A stretch of 17,759 bases of DNA. It comes from Thaumasiovibrio sp043421945. Lineage in GTDB: Bacteria; Pseudomonadota; Gammaproteobacteria; Enterobacterales; Vibrionaceae. Location of the stretch: NCBI GenBank assembly GCA_043421945.1, contig JBHOGO010000086.1, positions 1 to 17,759 on the forward strand, given 5' to 3'. A model generated the notes under the pieces. The model was given only the letters and a program-made list of their open reading frames with translations, was not told where the DNA came from and made no database searches. Shown here piece by piece: positions 1 through 6,853 of the stretch. Positions within the stretch are counted from its first letter, which is position 1. Each line of letters starts with the position of its first letter. Both the position numbers and the translations under genes were made by a program.

Positions 1-4
1 GGTG

Positions 5-76
5 AGTTTGGCGAGTAAGTCAAGGCTACACCAAGAAGCTCACACTATAATCTTTGATTTAGTGGGAGTAATTCAC
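5..76 (+). repeat. 72-bp edge repeat, left copy (inverted match to right edge)
   Basis: This segment is an exact reverse-complement match of 17688-17759, and the two copies diverge right after the sequence GGGAGTAATTCAC. A reading frame stays open from the left edge through this copy to a stop at 104-106, so it could be the end of a transposase gene reading inward, but I do not recognise the peptide. The match ends abruptly at a unique-sequence junction, which fits the outer end of an insertion sequence or another dispersed repeat. The full element is not in the window. Confidence 0.8.
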
Positions 77-257
77 TGCCTCAGCACTAAAGCCAAGTGC
101 CATTAAAATACCTAAGGAGACACCGATGTTTTGGTGAAAATCCTTACGAGTTAGTAGCCTCTTTAACGATGCAATAATCTGCAATTGACCTCACTATGTC
201 TTACTTCACACCACAAGAATATGGGTTCAATATCCACCGTAATAAAGTCACTAAATG

Positions 258-291
258 CAATCAAGATAAATCCCTCTATTTAGCTTGATTG
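258..291. repeat. 14-bp imperfect palindrome (hairpin)
   Basis: The arms CAATCAAG and CTTGATTG pair perfectly. After one A/G mismatch, TAAAT pairs with ATTTA around a CCCTCT loop. No T-run follows on either strand, so this is not a standard intrinsic terminator. It may be an operator, a cruciform, or a leftover from an older transcription unit. Confidence 0.6.
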
Positions 292-412
292 TATGGTCTA
301 ACCCGCACTTCTGTGCACCAATTCAACGTTGGTGTATCGCGATTATGGCTGAATAGCTGGCGCACAGTACTATCGTAATTAAGCGCACAGCTTAGCGATT
401 AAAATAGTTTTG

Positions 413-431
413 TGAGAATTTTATGAGAATT
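413..431 (+). promoter_or_regulatory. 11-bp-period direct repeat, candidate OmpR/PhoB-type operator
   Basis: TGAGAATT occurs at 413-420 and again at 424-431, exactly one helical turn apart on the same face of the helix. Winged-helix response regulators of the OmpR/PhoB family usually bind such direct repeats, and a gene for one lies downstream. A TTGATA sequence at 443-448 could be a -35 box, but no good -10 follows at normal spacing, which fits an activator-dependent promoter. The link to the nearby regulator is inference. Confidence 0.45.
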
Positions 432-497
432 ACGCGAGAGTCTTGATAACTCTGTTAGCCATCATAGTTATGTCAACTAACTGCAAGGACTCAGATT

Positions 498-1163
498 ATG
501 AAATATGTCACGCCTCTCGCTCTAGCGCTCCTCTCTGCCGGCACAGTACAAGCGGCAGAAATTGATGTCAGTATTACCAACCTAACCAAAGGTATTTACT
601 TCACTCCATTCATCATCGCTGCACACGATAGCGATACCCACCTTTTCCAATCAGGCGAAGCTGCATCCGCCGAGATTAAAGCAATGGCAGAAGGTGGTGA
701 TATTAGCGGCCTTGTTTCTCAAGCTGGTAATCTAGGTGCGATTGTGAGTGAAAACCCAGCAGGTGGCATTCTCAATCCCGGCGCTTCCACGACGACTTCA
801 TTAAGTACTGGTACGCTAGACCGTCTATCGCTTACCGCTATGTTATTACCAACAAACGATGGCTTTATTGGCCTAGACAGCTGGGAGATCCCTTCTGAAG
901 CAGGCACCTATCAAGTCTATCTCAATGGCTATGATGCCGGAACAGAAGCAAACGATGAACTCTTCAGCAGCATGCCCAATCCTCCCTTCATCACTTTTGC
1001 CAGTGGCGGTACAGGCGTTGAAACAGCCATTACCAACGGCGATATTCATATTCACCCAGGTAACCTAGGTGATACCGACCCTGTCGGTGGGTTAAGTGAT
1101 CTCGATAGTACTGTACATCGTTGGTTGAACCCTATTGCCGTTCTCACTGTCACCGTCAAATAA
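498..1163 (+). CDS. secreted Spondin_N domain protein
   Basis: This gene encodes a 221-residue exported protein with a typical Sec signal peptide. The hydrophobic core is at residues 4-17 and the likely cleavage is after VQA at about residue 19. The mature part reads as one Spondin_N-like domain, with an early SxTNLT strand, TPFIIAAHDSDTHLF, GEAAS, then LPTNDGFIGLDSW and YDAGTEANDE. In eukaryotic F-spondin the corresponding domain is a beta sandwich with conserved acidic residues, and metal binding by the DAGTEANDE acidic cluster is likely by analogy. The ribosome binding site AAGGA lies 8 bases before the ATG. The next gene is a paralogue starting 10 bases downstream, so the two are almost certainly cotranscribed. 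Its biological role is unknown; a surface or periplasmic binding protein is the safest description. Confidence 0.85.
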   Translation: MKYVTPLALALLSAGTVQAAEIDVSITNLTKGIYFTPFIIAAHDSDTHLFQSGEAASAEIKAMAEGGDISGLVSQAGNLGAIVSENPAGGILNPGASTTTSLSTGTLDRLSLTAMLLPTNDGFIGLDSWEIPSEAGTYQVYLNGYDAGTEANDELFSSMPNPPFITFASGGTGVETAITNGDIHIHPGNLGDTDPVGGLSDLDSTVHRWLNPIAVLTVTVK

Positions 1164-1173
1164 GGGGCTTACC

Positions 1174-1866
1174 ATGAAACTTAAAGCACTGACGATCATT
1201 GCGACCACTGCGCTACTTGTTGGTTGCCCAGATGACGATGATACTGTGAAAACAGATAGTTATACCTTTGAGGTGACGTTGGAAAACTTAACCGCTAATC
1301 AACCCTTATCACCGTTTGCTGTGCTGGCTCATAATGACCAATTCACACTCTTTTCTACCGGCATGGCAGCCTCTATCGCCGTTGAACAAATGGCCGAATC
1401 GGGTGATAACAGCGCAATACTCGCATACAAAGAGAGTGATACTAACGTCATGGGCGCTTACTCAGGCAATGGTGTCATTATGCCTGGTGGCAGTGAAACC
1501 ATCTCCTTTACCACTACCGATAAGTCTGTCAATCGAGTTTCGATCAGTAGCATGTTGGTCAATACAAACGACGCCTTCGTCGGCTTTAATCAAGCTGACC
1601 TATCGGCTCTCACCGTTGATGGGGCAATGACCTACTCATTAGCAGTTTGGGATGCCGGAACAGAAGCGAACAGTGAAACAGCAGCAACGATTCCTGGCCC
1701 TGCCGGTGGAGGGGAAGGCTTTAACAGTGATCGTGACGACAATGATATCGTGACACTGCATAGTGGCGTCATTAGTGCAGATGATGGCTTATCCACCTCT
1801 ACACTCAATGCCTCTCACCGTTTTCAAAATCCAGCGGCGAGATTAACCATTACGCGAATGGAATAG
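1174..1866 (+). CDS. Spondin_N domain lipoprotein
   Basis: The protein has 230 residues. The chosen ATG at 1174 follows a good AAGGGG ribosome binding site (1162-1167) that overlaps the stop of the previous gene. A longer in-frame start at 1135 would lie inside that gene and spoil the signal peptide. The N-terminus is a lipoprotein signal with lipobox LVGC, cysteine at residue 18, followed by PDDDD. Proline at +2 and aspartate at +3 do not look like the classic Asp+2 inner-membrane retention signal, so outer-membrane sorting is possible. The rest parallels the upstream protein: SPFAVLAHND, LFSTGMAAS, NTNDAFVGF, WDAGTEANSE, IPGPAGGGEG, and a C-terminal HRFQNPAARLTI. The pair therefore gives one soluble and one lipid-anchored copy of the same domain. 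The ligand and function are unknown. Confidence 0.85.
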   Translation: MKLKALTIIATTALLVGCPDDDDTVKTDSYTFEVTLENLTANQPLSPFAVLAHNDQFTLFSTGMAASIAVEQMAESGDNSAILAYKESDTNVMGAYSGNGVIMPGGSETISFTTTDKSVNRVSISSMLVNTNDAFVGFNQADLSALTVDGAMTYSLAVWDAGTEANSETAATIPGPAGGGEGFNSDRDDNDIVTLHSGVISADDGLSTSTLNASHRFQNPAARLTITRME

Positions 1867-1939
1867 TACGGTTACCGCCTCAATTGACACGGCTAAAGCG
1901 ATACGCTCATATCAAGCTAAATCTTACCATTGAGTAAGT

Positions 1940-1978
1940 ACAGACGTTGTCGGCTACCACGTGTTGCACAACGTCTGT
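1940..1978. other. 11-bp perfect inverted repeat between the lipoprotein and regulator genes
   Basis: ACAGACGTTGT pairs perfectly with ACAACGTCTGT across a 17-base loop that contains the palindrome CACGTG. There is no T-run after either arm, so a standard intrinsic terminator is unlikely. It could be an RNA processing or stabilising hairpin that sets different expression of the spondin and two-component genes, or an operator for the downstream promoter. Confidence 0.6.
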
Positions 1979-2071
1979 TAAGCGGCTTGGAATGAGTAAA
2001 GGATAAATAACTGAAAGAATCCTCTTCTCACCTCGGTCTGTTTATTGAATTGTACGACCGTGGATACCAAG

Positions 2072-2980
2072 ATGGATTTAAACGCCGCTATCCAGCCTGC
2101 AACCATACTCTTGGTTGAGGATGATAAGGATCTTAGTGAGTTGATTGCTATGCAGCTGACTTTTCAAGGACATACCGTGCTAAAAGCGACTAATTTGGCA
2201 AATGCTAAGCAGCTCATCGGCACCAAGCATTGCGACTTAGCGGTCTTTGACCGAGGGCTAGAAGATGGAGATGGCCTCTCTCTTTGTCGCCACCTAAGAC
2301 AATCAGGTAATGAGATGCCAATTCTGATGCTAACAGCACGTGATAGCGAAATGGAAAAAGTCGCCGGACTAGAATCAGGTGCTGATGATTACATGACAAA
2401 ACCATTTAGTGTTTTGGAATTTCAAGCACGAGTGAGAACGTTACTAAGAAGGCACAACAGCTCGAATATGGAGCAAACCAGTAGCGCCACTGACGGTGTA
2501 GTGAATGATGATGCATCGATCACGGTTGCGTCTGCTGCGACACCAGAGACTTCCATTCATCACTCTGCTCATCACGCAAGTCACCGTAATGGGCATAGCT
2601 CAGAGCCTATCGAAAACCACGGGGGTAATACGAGCTCAACTCCTCCTGAGGTCATAAGCTCAACGACTGCCGAAGAAGAGGGGATGAGTTTTCATGGGCT
2701 CACTATTTTTCCCGCATTACACAAGGTCGAAATCAATAAGCATGCCGTCAAACTAACAGCCAATGAATTTGCGCTACTACTCTTTCTCGCCAAACGGCCC
2801 GGACGGGTTTTTAGTAAAGATGAATTACTAAGCCAAGTTTGGGAAACGGATTTTAGTGGCTATCACCATACGGTATGTAGCACGATAAATCGCCTGAGAA
2901 ACAAACTGACTTCCCCTCAATACAAGTATGTTCACACGGTTTGGGGCGTCGGTTATAAATTTGAAGTCGCTAACGTGTAA
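2072..2980 (+). CDS. OmpR-family response regulator with a long His-rich linker
   Basis: The receiver domain spans about residues 11-126. It has acidic VEDDK, the phospho-acceptor Asp60 in AVFDRG, Thr88 in MLTAR and Lys110 in MTKPF, so it should be phosphorylatable. A winged-helix DNA-binding domain occupies about 210-302, ending in the typical YVHTVWGVGYKF. Between them lies a linker of about 80 residues rich in Ser, Thr, Ala and His, with seven His within residues 163-175 (HHSAHHASHRNGH). OmpR-family linkers are normally only about 5-20 residues, which makes this protein about 300 rather than 230 residues long. The ATG at 2072 starts just before the receiver fold. GTG 2060 and TTG 2045 are in-frame alternatives, and no strong ribosome binding site decides between them. 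The cognate kinase gene follows after 62 bases. The spondin genes are the obvious candidate targets. Confidence 0.9.
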   Translation: MDLNAAIQPATILLVEDDKDLSELIAMQLTFQGHTVLKATNLANAKQLIGTKHCDLAVFDRGLEDGDGLSLCRHLRQSGNEMPILMLTARDSEMEKVAGLESGADDYMTKPFSVLEFQARVRTLLRRHNSSNMEQTSSATDGVVNDDASITVASAATPETSIHHSAHHASHRNGHSSEPIENHGGNTSSTPPEVISSTTAEEEGMSFHGLTIFPALHKVEINKHAVKLTANEFALLLFLAKRPGRVFSKDELLSQVWETDFSGYHHTVCSTINRLRNKLTSPQYKYVHTVWGVGYKFEVANV

Positions 2981-3042
2981 GCCTTTGCGATTACCCATCA
3001 CGTCACGAACAAATGAAGTGACCAAAAGAAGGTGATTGAACA

Positions 3043-4425
3043 ATGAGTTTCAAACTGCGCTTGTTGTTGTTGACGATAAGCTGGATTGCCATTGCCAGCA
3101 TACTGCTCGCCTCCATGTACCTTATCCAGCAGCAGAACACCGAGCAACGCACCAAGCAAGAGTTACATCGAGATTTAGCATCCCATATGCGTGACGATAA
3201 CCCACTGATGGATGGTGCTGACTACAGCTCCACCGCGTTGAAATCTATTTTCCATACACTCATGCTGCTCGGCCCTGATTTCGAAATTTATTTTCTCAAT
3301 GCGGAAGGGAAGATTACAACGCATGCAGCCCCTGATGAAAAGATTAAGGTACGCGCGATCAATTTAAAGCCAATCTACCAGTTTCTCGACAACAGTCCCT
3401 TTCCCATTTATGGTGATGACCCAAGAGATCCAGACCAAAAAACGGTATTTTCCGTCGCCCCCATTCAGGAAGGCGATACCATTCTAGGTTATCTCTACGT
3501 TGTCATCGGCAGCGAGAAACACGACCAGATAAACAGCCAAGAAAGTAACACGCCTCTACTCCTCACAATCAGTGCTGCACTGATCCTGATGATGGGCCTT
3601 GCCATTGCTCTCTATGTTCTGGTCAAGCGTACTCTCTTAAAACCTATTGAAGATGTGACGCGAAAGTTGCGCCACCAATCAGAAGATAATTTTCGTCTAA
3701 ACCCTGATTTCATTAATCAAGTTCCCGAACTACAGCCTGTCGCGAATCAACTCTATTTGATGTCGCAGCATATGCAGCAGCAATTCCTCGATTTGCAGCA
3801 ACAAGAGACCCATCGACACGACATGTTAATGCAGCTTAGCCACGATTTGAAAACACCACTCTCAAGTGTATTGGGGTATCTCGAGACATGGCAGATTCAG
3901 CACCCAATGACCGATAAGCTCATAGAAACGGCGTACCGAAATGCTTTACGCCTTTCCGAACAACTTAACCAGCAGCTTCAACTTGCTAAACAGGCAGTAC
4001 CCAGACCAGAGCCTCACTTCGAAGCGGTTCCACTTCGAGCGTTGATTATGGATGTATCCGATTCACTCGCGGTAGATGCACAGAAGAAGCAGCTTTCACT
4101 GTCAATTACGGTAGAAGACAACTGTATTGTGGCTGGCGATAAACAGCTCTTACGTCGCTTATTTTCAAATATCTTCGAAAACGCAATTAGGCATGCGAAA
4201 CAGAAAACAACTGTCACGATTATCGCTCAACAGGACGCACAGAATAGGCTAAACATCATACAGTCCAACCATGTCGATGAGCATGCGGAAAAAGGCAGTT
4301 TAGGCATGGGTAACAAGATTATCGAGTCGATTCTGTTACTCCACAACAGTCAAATAAAGAGAAAGGAGAGCGATAGCGAATATGAACAAACCTTTTCGCT
4401 ACCGCTAATTAAGCCTTCGTTTTAA
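3043..4425 (+). CDS. membrane sensor histidine kinase with degenerate G1 box
   Basis: The protein has 460 residues. TM1 spans about 6-28, a periplasmic sensor region about 30-168, TM2 about 171-194, and a HAMP-like linker with LLKPIEDV follows. The dimerisation/phosphoacceptor helix carries QLSHDLKTPL with His267. The ATPase domain has a good N box (FSNIFENAIRHA, Asn380) and a glycine-rich KGSLGMGN at about 417-424. The canonical DxGxG (G1) and F box between them are not recognisable: the chain runs from LNIIQSNHVDEH straight to the G2 box. This is a real gap compared with EnvZ/PhoR-type kinases, although some short ATPase variants of the AgrC/ComD type also use a reduced lid. The start is supported by AAGAAGGTG just upstream. 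The gene lies directly after its probable response-regulator partner and converges on the chemoreceptor gene. Confidence 0.88.
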   Translation: MSFKLRLLLLTISWIAIASILLASMYLIQQQNTEQRTKQELHRDLASHMRDDNPLMDGADYSSTALKSIFHTLMLLGPDFEIYFLNAEGKITTHAAPDEKIKVRAINLKPIYQFLDNSPFPIYGDDPRDPDQKTVFSVAPIQEGDTILGYLYVVIGSEKHDQINSQESNTPLLLTISAALILMMGLAIALYVLVKRTLLKPIEDVTRKLRHQSEDNFRLNPDFINQVPELQPVANQLYLMSQHMQQQFLDLQQQETHRHDMLMQLSHDLKTPLSSVLGYLETWQIQHPMTDKLIETAYRNALRLSEQLNQQLQLAKQAVPRPEPHFEAVPLRALIMDVSDSLAVDAQKKQLSLSITVEDNCIVAGDKQLLRRLFSNIFENAIRHAKQKTTVTIIAQQDAQNRLNIIQSNHVDEHAEKGSLGMGNKIIESILLLHNSQIKRKESDSEYEQTFSLPLIKPSF

Positions 4426-4483
4426 AACAATGCTGCATGTAAAGGCAATGCTGTTAGTACAAACAACGGTAAAATTAATAGCG

Positions 4484-6148
4484 TTAAACTTTAAAACGGC
4501 TCACTAAATCATGCAGCTCATTCGCCTTCGCATTCAAACTTTGGCTACCGCCTTGGTTTTCATTTGCTAATGTGGCAGCGTGTTGACTGTGGTCTGAGAT
4601 AAGTACAATCCGTTGAGAGATATCCGCCCCGACTAAAGTTTGTTCTTCGGTTGCAGTGGCAATCAAATCGTTCATATCGGTAATAATGTGAATTGCCCCC
4701 ATGATATTCTCTAACGCACCTTTCGCTTCATTCGCAGTATCGACCGTAGAGCGACTTAATGCGGTGCTACTGTCCATCGCTGCAACAGCATTATCCGATG
4801 CCGCTTTTAGGTGCTCAATCTGAGTATGAATCTCTAGCGTACTCTCTTGCGTTCGACTTGCTAACTTGCGAACCTCATCGGCAACAACAGCAAAGCCTCT
4901 TCCCTGATCGCCCGCCCGTGCCGCTTCTATTGCTGCATTGAGCGCAAGTAAGTTTGTTTGCTCGGCGATATCCTGAATAACGGTCAGAGCCGAAGAGATA
5001 TTACTCACATCACCTTCGAGGCGAGAAATCACTTCACTGGCACTGACAACTTCATCAGATAAAGAAACGACAGAGCTAACCGCTGTGTTCACAATCTCTA
5101 AGGCTTGATTGGCATTATTATCCGCCTCTTGCGCCGACTGGGCCGCTTGTGTCGCATTATTGGATATTTCTGTCGATGAGGTTGTCATCTCGGTCATCGC
5201 TGAAGCGACTTGTTCCGTCTCTTCACTCTGCTTACCGACAAGTTCATTCACATCCCCCGTTCGAGCATTCATCAATTCTGTTTCGTTAAAGACATCCTTT
5301 GAAACCTGATTAACACTGACAATAATGTCATGTAAGCTCGCTACGAACGCGTTAAAGTTATTACTTAAAGAAGACAGCTCAGGAATCGAAAAAGCGTCTA
5401 ATCTCGCTGTTAAGTCAGCATCTCCCGACGAAAAAGCGGACAGAGAGCGATCTAAATCATTGAGTGGGGCTGTAATTGTTCGTGTCACGAGTACTGCTAA
5501 AAAGGCCACGACACTGACGGTCACAACGCAGATAAGCAAAAGCATTCGCAAACTATCACTCAGCTCATTCTCTGCAATCTCTTGCATTTCTAGCACGGTT
5601 TCATCAATATCATCGGTGTAAAAACCTGTCCCTATGATGAGATCCCACTCCGCTAAATATGTGGAATAGCTAAGCTTAGCCTGCGCCTCACTTTCGCCGG
5701 GCTTTGGGAAGTAATACGTTGCAAATCCATCTCCCTGTTTCGCACTGTTAATAATATTGCGAATGAAATCGTTTCCTTTTTTATCCTTCGCGTTAATAAA
5801 ACTCTCACCGATCCCTGCTGTGTTCTTACCCAATAACCAACGAACGCCAGCTGAATCATAACCAAAGATATACCCACTGCTACCAAATTCAATCTGACGA
5901 AGACGGCGAATCACTTCTTCGCGATTATCTGCATTTCCTCGAAGATCGGTTAAACTCGTCTCGGCAATAGCTAAATAGGAAGAAAGCTCCTCTTTTGACA
6001 TCTCCATCATCTGCTCTGCAGCATTGCTTGTCTGATGCTCTGTCAGCGTCTCCGTCTCTGAGTTAACAAAAAACATAATCAAAATGACAGCAACAACAAT
6101 GGGGGCTAATGACAGTAAAAATAGCCTACTACGAATAGATAAATTCAT
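4484..6148 (-). CDS. methyl-accepting chemotaxis protein with single Cache sensor
   Basis: This 554-residue chemoreceptor has TM1 at about 8-28, a periplasmic sensor at about 30-198, TM2 at about 202-222, HAMP at about 223-276 and a cytoplasmic signalling domain to the end. The sensor contains SSGYIFGYDSAG and WDLIIGTGFYTDDID, typical of the sCache_2 family, which binds small organic acids and similar ligands in other bacteria; the actual ligand is not predictable here. The signalling hairpin tip is the highly conserved IAEQTNLLALNAAIEAARAG (394-413), followed by GRGFAVVADEVRKLA, which contacts CheA/CheW. There is no C-terminal pentapeptide tether for CheR/CheB. The ribosome binding site AAGGAAG is strong. 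The gene is monocistronic, with a possible -10 TATAAA on the minus strand at 6189-6194 but no clear -35. Confidence 0.95.
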   Translation of the reverse strand: MNLSIRSRLFLLSLAPIVVAVILIMFFVNSETETLTEHQTSNAAEQMMEMSKEELSSYLAIAETSLTDLRGNADNREEVIRRLRQIEFGSSGYIFGYDSAGVRWLLGKNTAGIGESFINAKDKKGNDFIRNIINSAKQGDGFATYYFPKPGESEAQAKLSYSTYLAEWDLIIGTGFYTDDIDETVLEMQEIAENELSDSLRMLLLICVVTVSVVAFLAVLVTRTITAPLNDLDRSLSAFSSGDADLTARLDAFSIPELSSLSNNFNAFVASLHDIIVSVNQVSKDVFNETELMNARTGDVNELVGKQSEETEQVASAMTEMTTSSTEISNNATQAAQSAQEADNNANQALEIVNTAVSSVVSLSDEVVSASEVISRLEGDVSNISSALTVIQDIAEQTNLLALNAAIEAARAGDQGRGFAVVADEVRKLASRTQESTLEIHTQIEHLKAASDNAVAAMDSSTALSRSTVDTANEAKGALENIMGAIHIITDMNDLIATATEEQTLVGADISQRIVLISDHSQHAATLANENQGGSQSLNAKANELHDLVSRFKV

Positions 6149-6338
6149 GACTCTTCCTTAAAATAATTCCTTACAACCATTGCTGATATTTATAGCAACT
6201 AACACAAAAATAGCCAGTACGCATGTAACAAATGTAAAATTAAGTGGTCTTTATATTTGATTACCCCCATGTAACCATACTTAACCACGTGCTTAACGTA
6301 TGGTATTCGCTCTACGGAAACAACGATAAGGATAGCTA

Positions 6339-6761
6339 ATGAGCACAAATCAATACCCGATAACAGGTCAATGCCAGTGTGGCGCAATAAGTTATGAACT
6401 TCGTGAGCCCCCGCTAATGGTGGCTGCCTGCCACTGTCAGGCATGCCAAACGATGGCGACGGCACCTTACAGTGTGACAGCGGTCGTGAATGCCAAAGAC
6501 ATCACTTTTAAAGGTGAGATGAAGGAGTGGTCACGCTCATCAGACAGCGGCAATTTGAATAATGCAAAATTTTGCGCTGGCTGTGGCAATCGTGTCTATC
6601 ATTACGACCCGAATAGCCCAGAAAAGATAAAACTCAAGCTCAAATCCAATAACCCCAGTGATAGCGCTCTCTACGAGCCGCAAGTACACCTTTGGGTAAG
6701 TGAAAAACAAGATTGGGTCGTCATACCTGAAGGTACTCCACAATACGATAAGCAACCGTAG
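6339..6761 (+). CDS. GFA-family zinc-binding protein
   Basis: This 140-residue protein has the cysteine pattern of the GFA/CENP-V family (glutathione-dependent formaldehyde-activating enzyme fold): Cys12 and Cys14 in GQCQCGAISYE, Cys31, Cys33 and Cys36 in ACHCQACQ, and Cys79/Cys82 in FCAGCG. These residues form structural and catalytic zinc sites in characterised members. Despite the family name, most members have no proven formaldehyde activity, so I would not assign a reaction. The length is normal for the family. A TAAGGA ribosome binding site precedes the ATG. It is a single gene, divergent from the upstream chemoreceptor gene and convergent with the next one, so it is probably transcribed alone. 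Confidence 0.9.
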   Translation: MSTNQYPITGQCQCGAISYELREPPLMVAACHCQACQTMATAPYSVTAVVNAKDITFKGEMKEWSRSSDSGNLNNAKFCAGCGNRVYHYDPNSPEKIKLKLKSNNPSDSALYEPQVHLWVSEKQDWVVIPEGTPQYDKQP

Positions 6762-6770
6762 TACTTTCGT

Positions 6771-6835
6771 TATACCTACAAGCTATACTTACAAGCCATG
6801 CCTACAGCATAAACGAGGCCTGCAGGTATAGCTTG
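6771..6835. repeat. short tandem repeats plus inverted copy between convergent genes
   Basis: TATACCTACAAGC (6771-6783) is followed directly by TATACTTACAAGC (6784-6796) and a weaker third unit (CATGCCTACAGCA). CAAGCTATAC at 6779-6788 then reappears inverted as GTATAGCTTG at 6826-6835. The arrangement can fold as a hairpin between the 3' ends of the convergent GFA and chemoreceptor genes. It may act as a bidirectional transcription end, though there is no T-run. Confidence 0.55.
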
Positions 6836-6853
6836 CCTAGTGATAAGTGATAT

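Larger units (their letters stand above)
77..497. other. non-coding or eroded region left of the spondin genes
   Basis: No convincing complete gene is visible. On the minus strand, 77 to about 192 is open for roughly 38 codons before entering the edge repeat. It ends in a hydrophobic stretch containing GVSLGILMALGFSAEA, and could be the 3' remnant of a membrane-protein gene cut by the repeat, but there is no start codon and I do not recognise it. A 30-codon plus-strand ORF at 197 lacks a ribosome binding site. The rest holds two hairpins (258-291, and about 314-336 with stem CACCAA/TTGGTG) and the upstream region of the first spondin gene. Confidence 0.5.

Noticed and set aside
197..289. 30-codon plus-strand ORF beginning MSYFTPQEYGF
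   Set aside because: It has no ribosome binding site and no recognisable domain, and its 3' part is the palindrome at 258-291.
1135..1173. Upstream start for the lipoprotein gene
   Set aside because: It would place 13 codons inside the preceding gene and destroy the lipoprotein signal. ATG 1174 has a good ribosome binding site and lipobox.
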